Assembly (NCBI RefSeq): GCF_018375725.1
Contig: NZ_JAHACR010000198.1
Coordinates: 1 to 8,006, forward strand
Length of the DNA stretch: 8,006 nt
Direction of reading: 5' to 3'
Source: Burkholderia sp.
GTDB lineage: Bacteria; Pseudomonadota; Gammaproteobacteria; Burkholderiales; Burkholderiaceae
The position numbers were made by a program, and so were the translations under genes. Position 1 is the stretch's first letter. The number at the start of each line of letters is the position of its first letter. This document shows positions 1 to 4,869 of this stretch, in pieces. The notes beneath the pieces were generated by a model. The model made no database searches and had not been told where the DNA came from. It worked only from the letters and a program-made list of their open reading frames with translations.

Positions 1-610
1 TCGCCGGGAACGGCGGCTTGAAGCGCGGCTGGCCCTTCTTGCCTTCGAGCGATTCCAGCAGCGCCGTTTCCTCGCCGCAGATGTACGCGCCGTAGCCATG
101 ATGCGCATGCAGCTGGAACGAGAAGTCCGAGCCCATGATCCTGTCGCCGAGGAAGCCCGCCTTGCGCGCCTCCTCGAGCGCCGCCTCGAAGCGTCGATAC
201 ACTTCGAAGATCTCGCCGTGGATGTAGTTGTAGCCGACGGTGATGCCCATCGCGTACGCGCCGATCACCATGCCTTCGATCAGCGCATGCGGATTCCAGC
301 GCAGGATGTCGCGATCCTTGAACGTGCCCGGCTCGCCCTCGTCCGAATTGCAGACGAGATATTTCTGGCCCGGGAACTGACGCGGCATGAAGCTCCACTT
401 CAGGCCGGTCGGGAAACCCGCGCCGCCACGGCCGCGCAGGCCCGACGCCTTGACGTCGGCGATCACCTGTTCGGGGGGAATCTTTTCTTCGAGAATACGG
501 CGCAGCTGCGCGTAGCCGCCGCGCGCGACGTAGTCTTCGAGATGCCAGTTCTCGCCGTTCAGACCGGCAAGGATAAGCGGTTTGATGTGACGATCGTGGA
601 GGGACGTCAT
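1..610 (-). CDS. nuoF: NADH-quinone oxidoreductase subunit F (NuoF), N-terminal part, cut by window edge
   Basis: NuoF is the NADH-oxidising subunit of respiratory complex I. It binds NADH and FMN and passes electrons into the iron-sulphur chain on the cytoplasmic arm. About 203 residues are visible, roughly half the usual length. The glycine-rich nucleotide-binding stretch GLRGRGGAGFPTGLKW lies near residues 57-72, the flavin-site segment NSDEGEPGTFKDRD near 88-101, and GEETALLESLEGKKGQPR near 179-196. The cysteines that bind cluster N3 are in the missing C-terminal part. The start is ATG at 610-608. It overlaps the nuoE stop by four bases (ATGA), and a good GAGGAG ribosome binding site sits inside nuoE at 624-619, 8 nt upstream. 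This implies translational coupling of NuoE and NuoF, which form the NADH module together. Nothing in the visible part looks damaged. Confidence 0.97.
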   Translation of the reverse strand, partial: MTSLHDRHIKPLILAGLNGENWHLEDYVARGGYAQLRRILEEKIPPEQVIADVKASGLRGRGGAGFPTGLKWSFMPRQFPGQKYLVCNSDEGEPGTFKDRDILRWNPHALIEGMVIGAYAMGITVGYNYIHGEIFEVYRRFEAALEEARKAGFLGDRIMGSDFSFQLHAHHGYGAYICGEETALLESLEGKKGQPRFKPPFPA

Positions 611-1092
611 TTCGAGAGCTCCTCAAGCAGCTGGTCGATCTTTTCGCGGCTCATGAAGCTGCACATTTTGTGATTGTTCACCAGCAGCACCGGCGCATCG
701 CCGCACGCGCCCATGCACTCGCCTTCCTTCAGCGTGAACTTGCCGTCCGGCGTCGTTTCGCCGAAGCCGATGCCGAGCTTCTGTTTCAGGTAATCGGCGG
801 TCGCTTCCGCGCCGCCGTGCGGACCAAGCTGGCACGGCAGGTTCGTGCAGAGCGTGATCTTGTGCTTGCCGACAGGCTTGAGCTCGTACATCGTGTAGAA
901 CGTCGCGACTTCCTCCACGGCGATGGCCGGCATGCCGAGATAATCCGCGACGAACTCCATCAGTTCGGGCGACAGCCAGCCATGCTCTTCCTGGGCAACG
1001 GCCAACGCCGACATCACGGCGGACTGCTTCTGATCGGCGGGATACTTCGCGATCGCGCGATCGATTTCTTTCAGGCCTTCAGCTGAGATCAT
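607..1092 (-). CDS. nuoE: NADH-quinone oxidoreductase subunit E (NuoE, 24 kDa-type subunit)
   Basis: NuoE is the small thioredoxin-like ferredoxin subunit of the complex I NADH module and carries the [2Fe-2S] cluster N1a beside NuoF. The expected ligands are present as C82-x4-C87 (CTNLPC) and C126-x3-C130 (CMGAC), counted from the chosen start. The protein is 161 residues, a typical length. The helical N-terminal part includes the conserved EEVATFYTMYE stretch (about 60-70). I chose ATG at 1092-1090, giving MISAEGLKEID, which matches my recollection of Burkholderia NuoE. The frame could extend only to a TTG at 1113, because an in-frame TAG lies at 1119-1117. Neither start has an ideal ribosome binding site: AAAGAG is about 12 nt before the ATG, and AGGA is only about 2 nt before the TTG. 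The gene is set off from nuoD by a 171-nt spacer, and its stop overlaps the nuoF start. Confidence 0.95.
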   Translation of the reverse strand: MISAEGLKEIDRAIAKYPADQKQSAVMSALAVAQEEHGWLSPELMEFVADYLGMPAIAVEEVATFYTMYELKPVGKHKITLCTNLPCQLGPHGGAEATADYLKQKLGIGFGETTPDGKFTLKEGECMGACGDAPVLLVNNHKMCSFMSREKIDQLLEELSK

Positions 1093-1263
1093 TTTCAGAC
1101 ACGACTCTTTCAATTCCTACCGAACGAACAACCTGCCGCACGGGGTGCGTGGGGCAGACCTGGCGCTCACTGTTGACAGCTTGCGAAGCCGCGCCGGTCG
1201 GGCGCGCCTCGCGCATGACTTACCGCTCGCCGCCCGCTGCGCGGACGGCGCAATCCGCAATCA
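1093..1263 (-). other. Structured intercistronic spacer between nuoD and nuoE
   Basis: This 171-nt spacer is the longest gap inside the nuo genes shown. On the transcribed strand I can draw three hairpins. At 1249-1229 there is a 9-bp stem GCCGTCCGC/GCGGGCGGC (one G-U pair) with a 3-nt loop. At 1206-1190 there is a 6-bp stem CGCGCC/GGCGCG with a 5-nt loop. At 1157-1133 there is a CTGCC/GGCAG stem with an inner GCAC/GTGC stem. None is followed by a T tract, so they do not look like intrinsic terminators. I see no convincing sigma-70 promoter for nuoE here. In GC-rich DNA short stems arise by chance, so only the first is strong on its own. RNA processing or stability control is possible but unproven. 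Confidence 0.5.
1229..1249 (-). other. GC-rich hairpin just downstream of nuoD
   Basis: On the minus strand, nine bases at 1249-1241 pair with nine at 1237-1229 (eight Watson-Crick pairs plus one G-U) across a GCA loop. The structure begins 15 nt after the nuoD stop. The bases after it (GAGCGGTA) contain no T run, so termination by the intrinsic mechanism is unlikely. It may protect the 3' end of the upstream message or mark a processing point. That role is inferred from position only. Confidence 0.45.
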
Positions 1264-2517
1264 TTAGCGATCGATTTCGCCGAACACGATGTCCTGCGTA
1301 CCGATGATCGTGACCGCGTCGGCGATCATGTGACCGCGTGCCATTTCGTCGAGCGATGCCAGATGCGCAAAGCCCGGCGCGCGGATCTTCAGGCGGTACG
1401 GCTTGTTCGCGCCGTCCGACACCAGATAGATGCCGAATTCGCCCTTCGGATGCTCGACCGCGGCATATGCCTCGCCCTCCGGCACATGAAAACCTTCGGT
1501 GAAGAGCTTGAAATGGTGAATCAAGTCTTCCATGTTGGTCTTCATGCCGACACGCGACGGCGGCGCAACCTTGTGGTTGTCCGTCATCACCGGGCCCGGG
1601 TTCTTGCGCAGCCACTCGATACATTGCTTCGCGATGCGGACCGACTGGCGCATTTCCTCGACGCGCACCAGATAGCGATCGTAGCAGTCGCCGTTGACGC
1701 CGACCGGCACATCGAAGTCGAGGCGGTCGTACACTTCGTACGGCTGCTTCTTGCGCAGATCCCACTCGATGCCCGAGCCGCGCAGCATCGGCCCCGTCAG
1801 ACCCATCTGCAGCGCGCGTTCCGGGCTGACCACGCCGATGCCGACGAGACGCTGTTTCCAGATCCGGTTGTCGGTCAGGAGCGTTTCGTATTCGTCGACG
1901 CACTTGGGGAAACGCGTGAAGAAATCGTCGATGAAGTCGAGCACCGATCCCTGGCGCGCTTCGTTCATCCTTGCGAGCGCCTTCTCGTTGCGAATCTTCG
2001 ACGCCTTGTATTGCGGCATGGCGTCAGGCAGATCGCGGTAGACGCCGCCCGGACGGTAGTACGCCGCGTGCATCCGTGCGCCGGACACCGCTTCGTACAC
2101 GTCCATCAGGTCTTCGCGCTCGCGGAACGCATAGAGGAACACCGCCATCGCGCCGACGTCGAGCGCATGCGCGCCGATCCACATCAGGTGGTTCAGCACG
2201 CGCGTGATTTCGTCGAACAGCACGCGGATGTATTGCGCGCGCTCCGGCACGTCGATGCCGAGCAGTTTCTCGATCGCCAGCACGTAGCCGTGCTCGTTGA
2301 CCATCATCGACACGTAGTCGAGACGATCCATGTACGGCACGGACTGGATGAAGGTTTTGGTTTCGGCGAGTTTTTCGGTTCCGCGATGCAGGAGACCGAT
2401 GTGCGGATCGGCACGCTGGATGACTTCGCCGTCGAGCTCGAGCACGAGGCGCAGCACGCCGTGCGCTGCCGGGTGCTGCGGACCGAAGTTGAGCGTGTAA
2501 TTCTTGATTTCTGCCAT
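1264..2517 (-). CDS. nuoD: NADH-quinone oxidoreductase subunit D (NuoD, 49 kDa-type subunit)
   Basis: NuoD is the 49 kDa-type subunit of complex I. It lies in the connecting module and lines the quinone-reduction cavity next to NuoB cluster N2. The protein has 417 residues, normal for the unfused beta-proteobacterial form (E. coli fuses NuoC and NuoD; here they are separate genes). The N-terminal motif NFGPQHPAAHGVLRL (residues 10-24) and RLDYVSMM (65-72) are present. H19 and Y68 have the same 49-residue spacing as the quinone-binding His38 and Tyr87 of Thermus Nqo4, so the quinone site looks intact. The C-terminal end IVFGEIDR is the usual family terminus. The start is ATG at 2517-2515. A ribosome binding site AGAGGG at 2527-2522 lies 4 nt away and overlaps the nuoC stop, which points to coupled translation. 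It is followed by the long spacer before nuoE. Confidence 0.98.
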   Translation of the reverse strand: MAEIKNYTLNFGPQHPAAHGVLRLVLELDGEVIQRADPHIGLLHRGTEKLAETKTFIQSVPYMDRLDYVSMMVNEHGYVLAIEKLLGIDVPERAQYIRVLFDEITRVLNHLMWIGAHALDVGAMAVFLYAFREREDLMDVYEAVSGARMHAAYYRPGGVYRDLPDAMPQYKASKIRNEKALARMNEARQGSVLDFIDDFFTRFPKCVDEYETLLTDNRIWKQRLVGIGVVSPERALQMGLTGPMLRGSGIEWDLRKKQPYEVYDRLDFDVPVGVNGDCYDRYLVRVEEMRQSVRIAKQCIEWLRKNPGPVMTDNHKVAPPSRVGMKTNMEDLIHHFKLFTEGFHVPEGEAYAAVEHPKGEFGIYLVSDGANKPYRLKIRAPGFAHLASLDEMARGHMIADAVTIIGTQDIVFGEIDR

Positions 2518-2521
2518 GACG

Positions 2522-2527
2522 CCCTCT
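2522..2527 (-). promoter_or_regulatory. nuoD ribosome binding site overlapping the nuoC stop
   Basis: AGAGGG on the minus strand lies 4 nt before the nuoD ATG and shares its first base with the last base of the nuoC TAA (2529-2527). Ribosomes finishing NuoC would therefore be positioned at the nuoD start. This fits coupled, near-equimolar synthesis of two adjacent complex I subunits. Confidence 0.7.
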
Positions 2528-3129
2528 TAATGTTCCAGACCGCCATAGCGATCCTCGCGGATCACGCGCGGCGTGATTTCGCGCGGCTCGATGGTCACCG
2601 GCTGGTAGACGACCCGCTTTTCTTCCGGGTCGTAACGCATTTCGACGTAGCCCGTCACCGGGAAGTCCTTGCGGAACGGATGGCCGATGAAACCGTAGTC
2701 GGTCAGCAGGCGGCGCAGGTCCGGATGACCTTCGAACACGATGCCGAACAGGTCGAACGCCTCGCGCTCGTACCAGTTCGCGGAACTCCACACATCGACG
2801 AGGGACGGCACGATCGGCAGATCGTCGTCCGGCGCGAACACGCGCAGGCGCAGGCGCCAGTTGTTCGCCACGGAAAGAAGGTGCGACACGGCCGCAAAGC
2901 GCGGACCGTCGTAGGCACCGTCGCCGTAGGTCTGGTAATCGACGCCGCACAGGTCGATCAGCTGCTCGAAACCGAGCGTGCGATCGTCACGCAGCGTCTT
3001 CGCGACTTCGAGGGAATCGCTCGCCTTCACGACGAGCGTCAGTTCACCGACCGCTTCGGTAAGGCTCACCACGCGCGCACCGAGCGCGGCTTCGAGGTTC
3101 GCCTTGAGGATCTCGATCTTGCTTGCCAT
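2527..3129 (-). CDS. nuoC: NADH-quinone oxidoreductase subunit C (NuoC, 30 kDa-type subunit)
   Basis: NuoC is the 30 kDa-type peripheral-arm subunit of complex I and contacts NuoD and NuoB in the connecting module. It has no cofactor of its own. The protein is 200 residues, as expected for the unfused form. The family signature EREAFDLFGIVFEGHPDLRRLL, here spanning residues 121-142, is intact. It is followed by the conserved DYGFIGHPFRKDFP segment (144-157) and a C-terminal tail ending in RYGGLEH. The start is ATG at 3129-3127 (MASKIEILKANLE). An in-frame extension to 3546 exists but lies almost entirely opposite the nuoB reading frame and is not credible. The gap to nuoB is 20 nt and contains no clear purine-rich ribosome binding site, so translation probably depends on coupling to nuoB. 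The stop is 9 nt before nuoD. Confidence 0.97.
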   Translation of the reverse strand: MASKIEILKANLEAALGARVVSLTEAVGELTLVVKASDSLEVAKTLRDDRTLGFEQLIDLCGVDYQTYGDGAYDGPRFAAVSHLLSVANNWRLRLRVFAPDDDLPIVPSLVDVWSSANWYEREAFDLFGIVFEGHPDLRRLLTDYGFIGHPFRKDFPVTGYVEMRYDPEEKRVVYQPVTIEPREITPRVIREDRYGGLEH

Positions 3130-3149
3130 ATTGTGGGGACACTCGGGGC

Positions 3150-3629
3150 TTATTGACGGGCGATGGTGTTCGTGCGGCGGATCTTCGCCTTCAGCTGGAT
3201 CACGCCATAGACCAGCGCTTCCGCGGTCGGCGGGCAGCCAGGCACGTAGACGTCGACCGGAACGATCCGGTCGCAGCCGCGCACGACGGAATAGGAGTAG
3301 TGATAGTAACCGCCGCCGTTTGCGCACGATCCCATCGAGATCACCCAGCGCGGCTCGGCCATCTGGTCGTAGACGCGGCGCAGCGCTGGCGCCATCTTGT
3401 TGCAGAGCGTGCCGGCCACGATCATCACGTCCGACTGACGCGGACTCGGACGAAACACGACCCCGAACCGGTCGAGATCGTAACGGGCCGCGCCCGCATG
3501 CATCATCTCGACGGCGCAACACGCAAGCCCGAACGTCATCGGCCACAGCGAGCCGGTGCGCGTCCAGTTGATCAGTTTGTCAGCCGTGGTGGTGACAAAC
3601 CCTTCCTTCATGACCCCTTCGATACTCAT
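3150..3629 (-). CDS. nuoB: NADH-quinone oxidoreductase subunit B (NuoB, PSST-type subunit)
   Basis: NuoB carries the terminal [4Fe-4S] cluster N2 of complex I, which delivers electrons to quinone at the NuoB/NuoD interface. The 159-residue protein has all four expected ligands: adjacent C37 and C38 (GLACCAVE), C102 (GSCANGGG) and C132 (PGCPP). The segment FRPSPRQSDVMIVAGTLCNKMAP (about 59-81) and the C-terminal KIRRTNTIARQ are typical of the family. The start is ATG at 3629-3627 (MSIEGVMKEG), with GGAG at 3642-3639 spaced 9 nt away, a good ribosome binding site. The gene follows nuoA after a 61-nt spacer that holds a GC-rich hairpin. No residues expected to be essential are missing. Confidence 0.98.
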   Translation of the reverse strand: MSIEGVMKEGFVTTTADKLINWTRTGSLWPMTFGLACCAVEMMHAGAARYDLDRFGVVFRPSPRQSDVMIVAGTLCNKMAPALRRVYDQMAEPRWVISMGSCANGGGYYHYSYSVVRGCDRIVPVDVYVPGCPPTAEALVYGVIQLKAKIRRTNTIARQ

Positions 3630-3646
3630 TTCTTTCTACTCCAGAC

Positions 3647-3668
3647 GGGCGGCGAAGTGTGGCCGCCC
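3647..3668 (-). other. Hairpin in the nuoA-nuoB spacer
   Basis: On the minus strand, GGGCGGC (3668-3662) and GCCGCCC (3653-3647) form a perfect 7-bp stem with an 8-nt loop CACACTTC. The stem ends 4 nt before the nuoB ribosome binding site (3642-3639). There is no T tract, so it is not an intrinsic terminator. It could affect nuoB translation or mark a cleavage or stability site in the nuo message. The pairing is visible in the sequence; the function is inferred. Confidence 0.5.
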
Positions 3669-3690
3669 ATGCAAACCGGCGATTAATCCA

Positions 3691-4050
3691 TCACTCCCAG
3701 TCGAGCCCGCCTTTCTTCCAGATGTAGGCAAAGCCCAGCAGGAATTCGAGCAGAAAAATCATCATCGCGACGAAACCAGGCCAGCCGATGTCGCGCAGGG
3801 CCACACCCCACGGAAACAGAAAGGCTGTCTCGAGATCGAAGATGATGAACAGGATGGCAACAAGGTAGTAGCGCACGTCGAACTTCATCCGCGCGTCTTC
3901 GAAGGCTTCGAAGCCGCATTCGTATGGCGCGTTCTTTTCGACGTCTGGCTTGCTGGGGCCGAGGAGCTTGCCGATACTCACTAGCGCTATACCTAAACCA
4001 GTGCCCACAAGAAGGAACAACAAGACGGGGTAATAGGCTGCGAGGTTCAC
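3691..4050 (-). CDS. nuoA: NADH-quinone oxidoreductase subunit A (NuoA, ND3-type membrane subunit)
   Basis: NuoA is the small ND3-type membrane subunit at the junction of the two arms of complex I, near the quinone channel. The 119-residue protein shows three hydrophobic helices (about residues 7-29, 61-81 and 91-111). The long loop between helices 1 and 2 contains the conserved NAPYECGFEAFEDARMKFD stretch, including the ECG motif at 44-46. Acidic D72 and E74 lie in helix 2 (IIFDLETAF). The C terminus KKGGLDWE is typical. I chose the GTG at 4050-4048 over the ATG at 4056-4054. The ribosome binding site GAGG (4060-4057) abuts the ATG, which is too close to serve it, but is 6 nt from the GTG. 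The GTG start also gives the familiar N terminus MNLAAYYP. This is the first gene of the nuo operon. Confidence 0.96.
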   Translation of the reverse strand: MNLAAYYPVLLFLLVGTGLGIALVSIGKLLGPSKPDVEKNAPYECGFEAFEDARMKFDVRYYLVAILFIIFDLETAFLFPWGVALRDIGWPGFVAMMIFLLEFLLGFAYIWKKGGLDWE

Positions 4051-4056
4051 GACCAT

Positions 4057-4063
4057 CCTCTTT
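4057..4063 (-). promoter_or_regulatory. nuoA ribosome binding site that selects the GTG start
   Basis: AAAGAGG on the minus strand directly touches the ATG at 4056-4054 but stands 6 nt from the in-frame GTG at 4050-4048. Normal Shine-Dalgarno spacing therefore favours the GTG as the nuoA start, removing two residues from the longer reading. Confidence 0.65.
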
Positions 4064-4080
4064 CGGTTAGTTCTAAGCGT

Positions 4081-4101
4081 CCGAAGAGTAACACCCTTCG
4101 G
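4081..4101 (-). other. Hairpin in the nuoA upstream region
   Basis: On the minus strand, CCGAAGGGT (4101-4093) pairs with ACTCTTCGG (4089-4081) over a GTT loop. This gives a 9-bp stem with one G-U pair. It lies about 30 nt before the nuoA start codon and touches the dyad at 4102-4118. There is no T tract after it. If transcription starts upstream, it would sit in the nuo 5' leader. Its role is unknown. Confidence 0.45.
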
Positions 4102-4118
4102 CGAAATGAATCATTTCG
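4102..4118 (-). promoter_or_regulatory. 17-nt perfect dyad upstream of nuoA, possible operator
   Basis: The sequence CGAAATGA-A-TCATTTCG on the plus strand is a perfect inverted repeat: 8-bp arms around a single central base. A one-base centre cannot form a stable RNA loop without losing inner pairs, so a protein-binding dyad is more plausible than a hairpin. It lies about 52-68 nt before the nuoA start, between the tRNA-Leu terminator and nuoA. I could not match it to a known consensus such as FNR, Fur or ArcA. I also see no clear -35/-10 pair in 4057-4175, so the nuo promoter itself is not located. Confidence 0.4.
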
Positions 4119-4175
4119 GAGCGCCTACGATCGCATCACAGCCACGACCGTATCCTCAGGCGTATCCCAGAAATG

Positions 4176-4208
4176 AAAAATGCCAGCCACGTGAAGCTGG
4201 CTGGCATT
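4176..4208 (-). terminator. Intrinsic terminator after tRNA-Leu
   Basis: On the minus strand, an 11-bp perfect stem AATGCCAGCCA (4208-4198) / TGGCTGGCATT (4189-4179) encloses an 8-nt loop. It runs into a T5 tract (4180-4176, partly shared with the stem). It begins 9 nt after the encoded CCA end of the tRNA. It should end the tpiA-secG-tRNA transcription and isolate it from the nuo operon. The opposite strand has no T tract, so the terminator works in one direction only. Confidence 0.88.
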
Positions 4209-4217
4209 AAGCAACTT

Positions 4218-4302
4218 TGGTGCCGACGGCGAGACTCGAACTCGCACAGCTTTCGCCACTACCCCCTCAAGATAGCGTGTCTACCAATTTCACCACGTCG
4301 GC
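4218..4302 (-). tRNA. tRNA-Leu (anticodon GAG)
   Basis: An 85-nt class II tRNA whose 3' CCA is encoded (4220-4218). The acceptor stem is GCCGACG/CGTCGGC with discriminator A. The D loop contains AATTGGTAGA. The anticodon stem CTATC/GGTAG (one T-G pair) holds the loop TTGAGGG, so the anticodon is GAG, reading CUC and CUU codons. A long variable arm of about 13 nt, as expected for leucine tRNAs, precedes the T arm GCGAG-TTCGAGT-CTCGC. It closely resembles E. coli leuU, which also lies just downstream of secG, so this neighbourhood looks ancient. It has its own promoter (4360-4388) and terminator (4176-4208). The plus-strand reading frame across this locus is not a gene. Confidence 0.97.
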
Positions 4303-4359
4303 ACTTCATGCAACCCGGGAGCCTTCTCTCTGCTTCCCGTGAATCGCTTCAAGAATTAA

Positions 4360-4388
4360 ATTCTAACCTGCCTTCAAAAATTGTTCAA
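4360..4388 (-). promoter_or_regulatory. Sigma-70-like promoter for tRNA-Leu
   Basis: On the minus strand, TTGAAC (4388-4383) and TAGAAT (4365-4360) are separated by exactly 17 nt. Each matches the consensus hexamer at five of six (TAGAAT) or four of six (TTGAAC) bases. The element sits in an AT-rich 113-nt spacer between the secG stop and the tRNA, unlike the GC-rich surroundings. It predicts a transcript start about 50 nt before the mature tRNA 5' end. The tRNA could thus be made independently of tpiA-secG, although read-through from secG is also possible because I see no clear terminator after secG. Confidence 0.7.
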
Positions 4389-4415
4389 CGCATGAATGCA
4401 GAATTTTTAACTTTT

Positions 4416-4787
4416 TTATTTCGGAACGTCCTGACCCGGCGCGCTCGCAGCCGAACCGGCAGCCGCCGAAGCCGCGACAGCAGGCACGGACGCAGCCGAT
4501 GTCGGCGCAGTCGCGACAGCACCGAGCACACCCACCGACGGCTGCGACTTGTACGAGCCGAGATACGTCAGCGTCAACGTCGAAACGAAGAAGATGGCTG
4601 CGAGGACTGCGGTCGTGCGCGACAGGAAGTTTGCCGAGCCGGTCGCCCCGAACAGGCTGCCCGACGCGCCACTGCCGAATGCAGCCCCCATGTCGGCGCC
4701 CTTGCCGTGCTGAAGCAGCACGAGACCAATCACACCGAGCGCAGCCAACACCTGCACCACAATAATCAGCGTTTTCAAATACAGCAT
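4416..4787 (-). CDS. secG: Preprotein translocase subunit SecG
   Basis: SecG is the small inner-membrane subunit of the SecYEG translocon and assists SecA-driven protein export. The 123-residue protein has two membrane helices (about residues 3-25 and 55-77). They flank the conserved cytoplasmic loop GKGADMGAAFGSGASGSLFG (28-47), which is diagnostic of the family. After helix 2 there is a low-complexity tail of about 45 residues rich in Ala, Ser, Pro and Val, ending QDVPK. It makes the protein a little longer than E. coli SecG (110). The start is ATG at 4787-4785 (MLYLKTLIIVVQ). The purine-rich GGTGGA just upstream acts as ribosome binding site. An in-frame ATG at 4847 would add 20 polar residues that do not resemble SecG. 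The gene follows tpiA after 82 nt with no terminator, suggesting co-transcription. Confidence 0.95.
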   Translation of the reverse strand: MLYLKTLIIVVQVLAALGVIGLVLLQHGKGADMGAAFGSGASGSLFGATGSANFLSRTTAVLAAIFFVSTLTLTYLGSYKSQPSVGVLGAVATAPTSAASVPAVAASAAAGSAASAPGQDVPK

Positions 4788-4869
4788 CACATCCACCCGA
4801 TTGAATCGGACGTCCGGCTCATGCCGCACGCCCTCATGGTTCATCAATACGTTTGCGATTGCGGACCGC
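4788..4869 (-). other. tpiA-secG spacer
   Basis: This 82-nt gap holds the secG ribosome binding site region near its low-coordinate end. I see no hairpin with a T tract and no convincing promoter pair, so tpiA and secG are likely on one transcript. Confidence 0.45.

Noticed and set aside
98..673. A 191-codon plus-strand open frame opposite nuoF
   Set aside because: It is antisense to conserved NuoF motifs and has no recognisable features.
1173..1178. TTGACA on the plus strand in the nuoD-nuoE gap as an antisense promoter
   Set aside because: No -10-like hexamer lies 15-19 nt downstream.
2024..2950. A 308-codon minus-strand frame overlapping nuoC and nuoD out of register
   Set aside because: The same strand encodes NuoC and NuoD in other frames with full family motifs. 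This frame is Arg-rich low complexity.
1330..3156. A 608-codon open frame on the plus strand opposite nuoD and nuoC
   Set aside because: It is antisense to two clearly recognised complex I genes. Its product is rich in His, Arg, Val and Asp with no recognisable domain, as expected from the mirror of GC-rich codon usage.
3130..3546. Upstream extension of the nuoC frame
   Set aside because: It would overlap most of nuoB and adds an Arg-rich sequence unlike NuoC. The ATG at 3129 gives the expected length of 200.
4788..4847. Upstream extension of secG by 20 residues
   Set aside because: The added polar residues precede a typical SecG N terminus that has its own ribosome binding site at the 4787 ATG.
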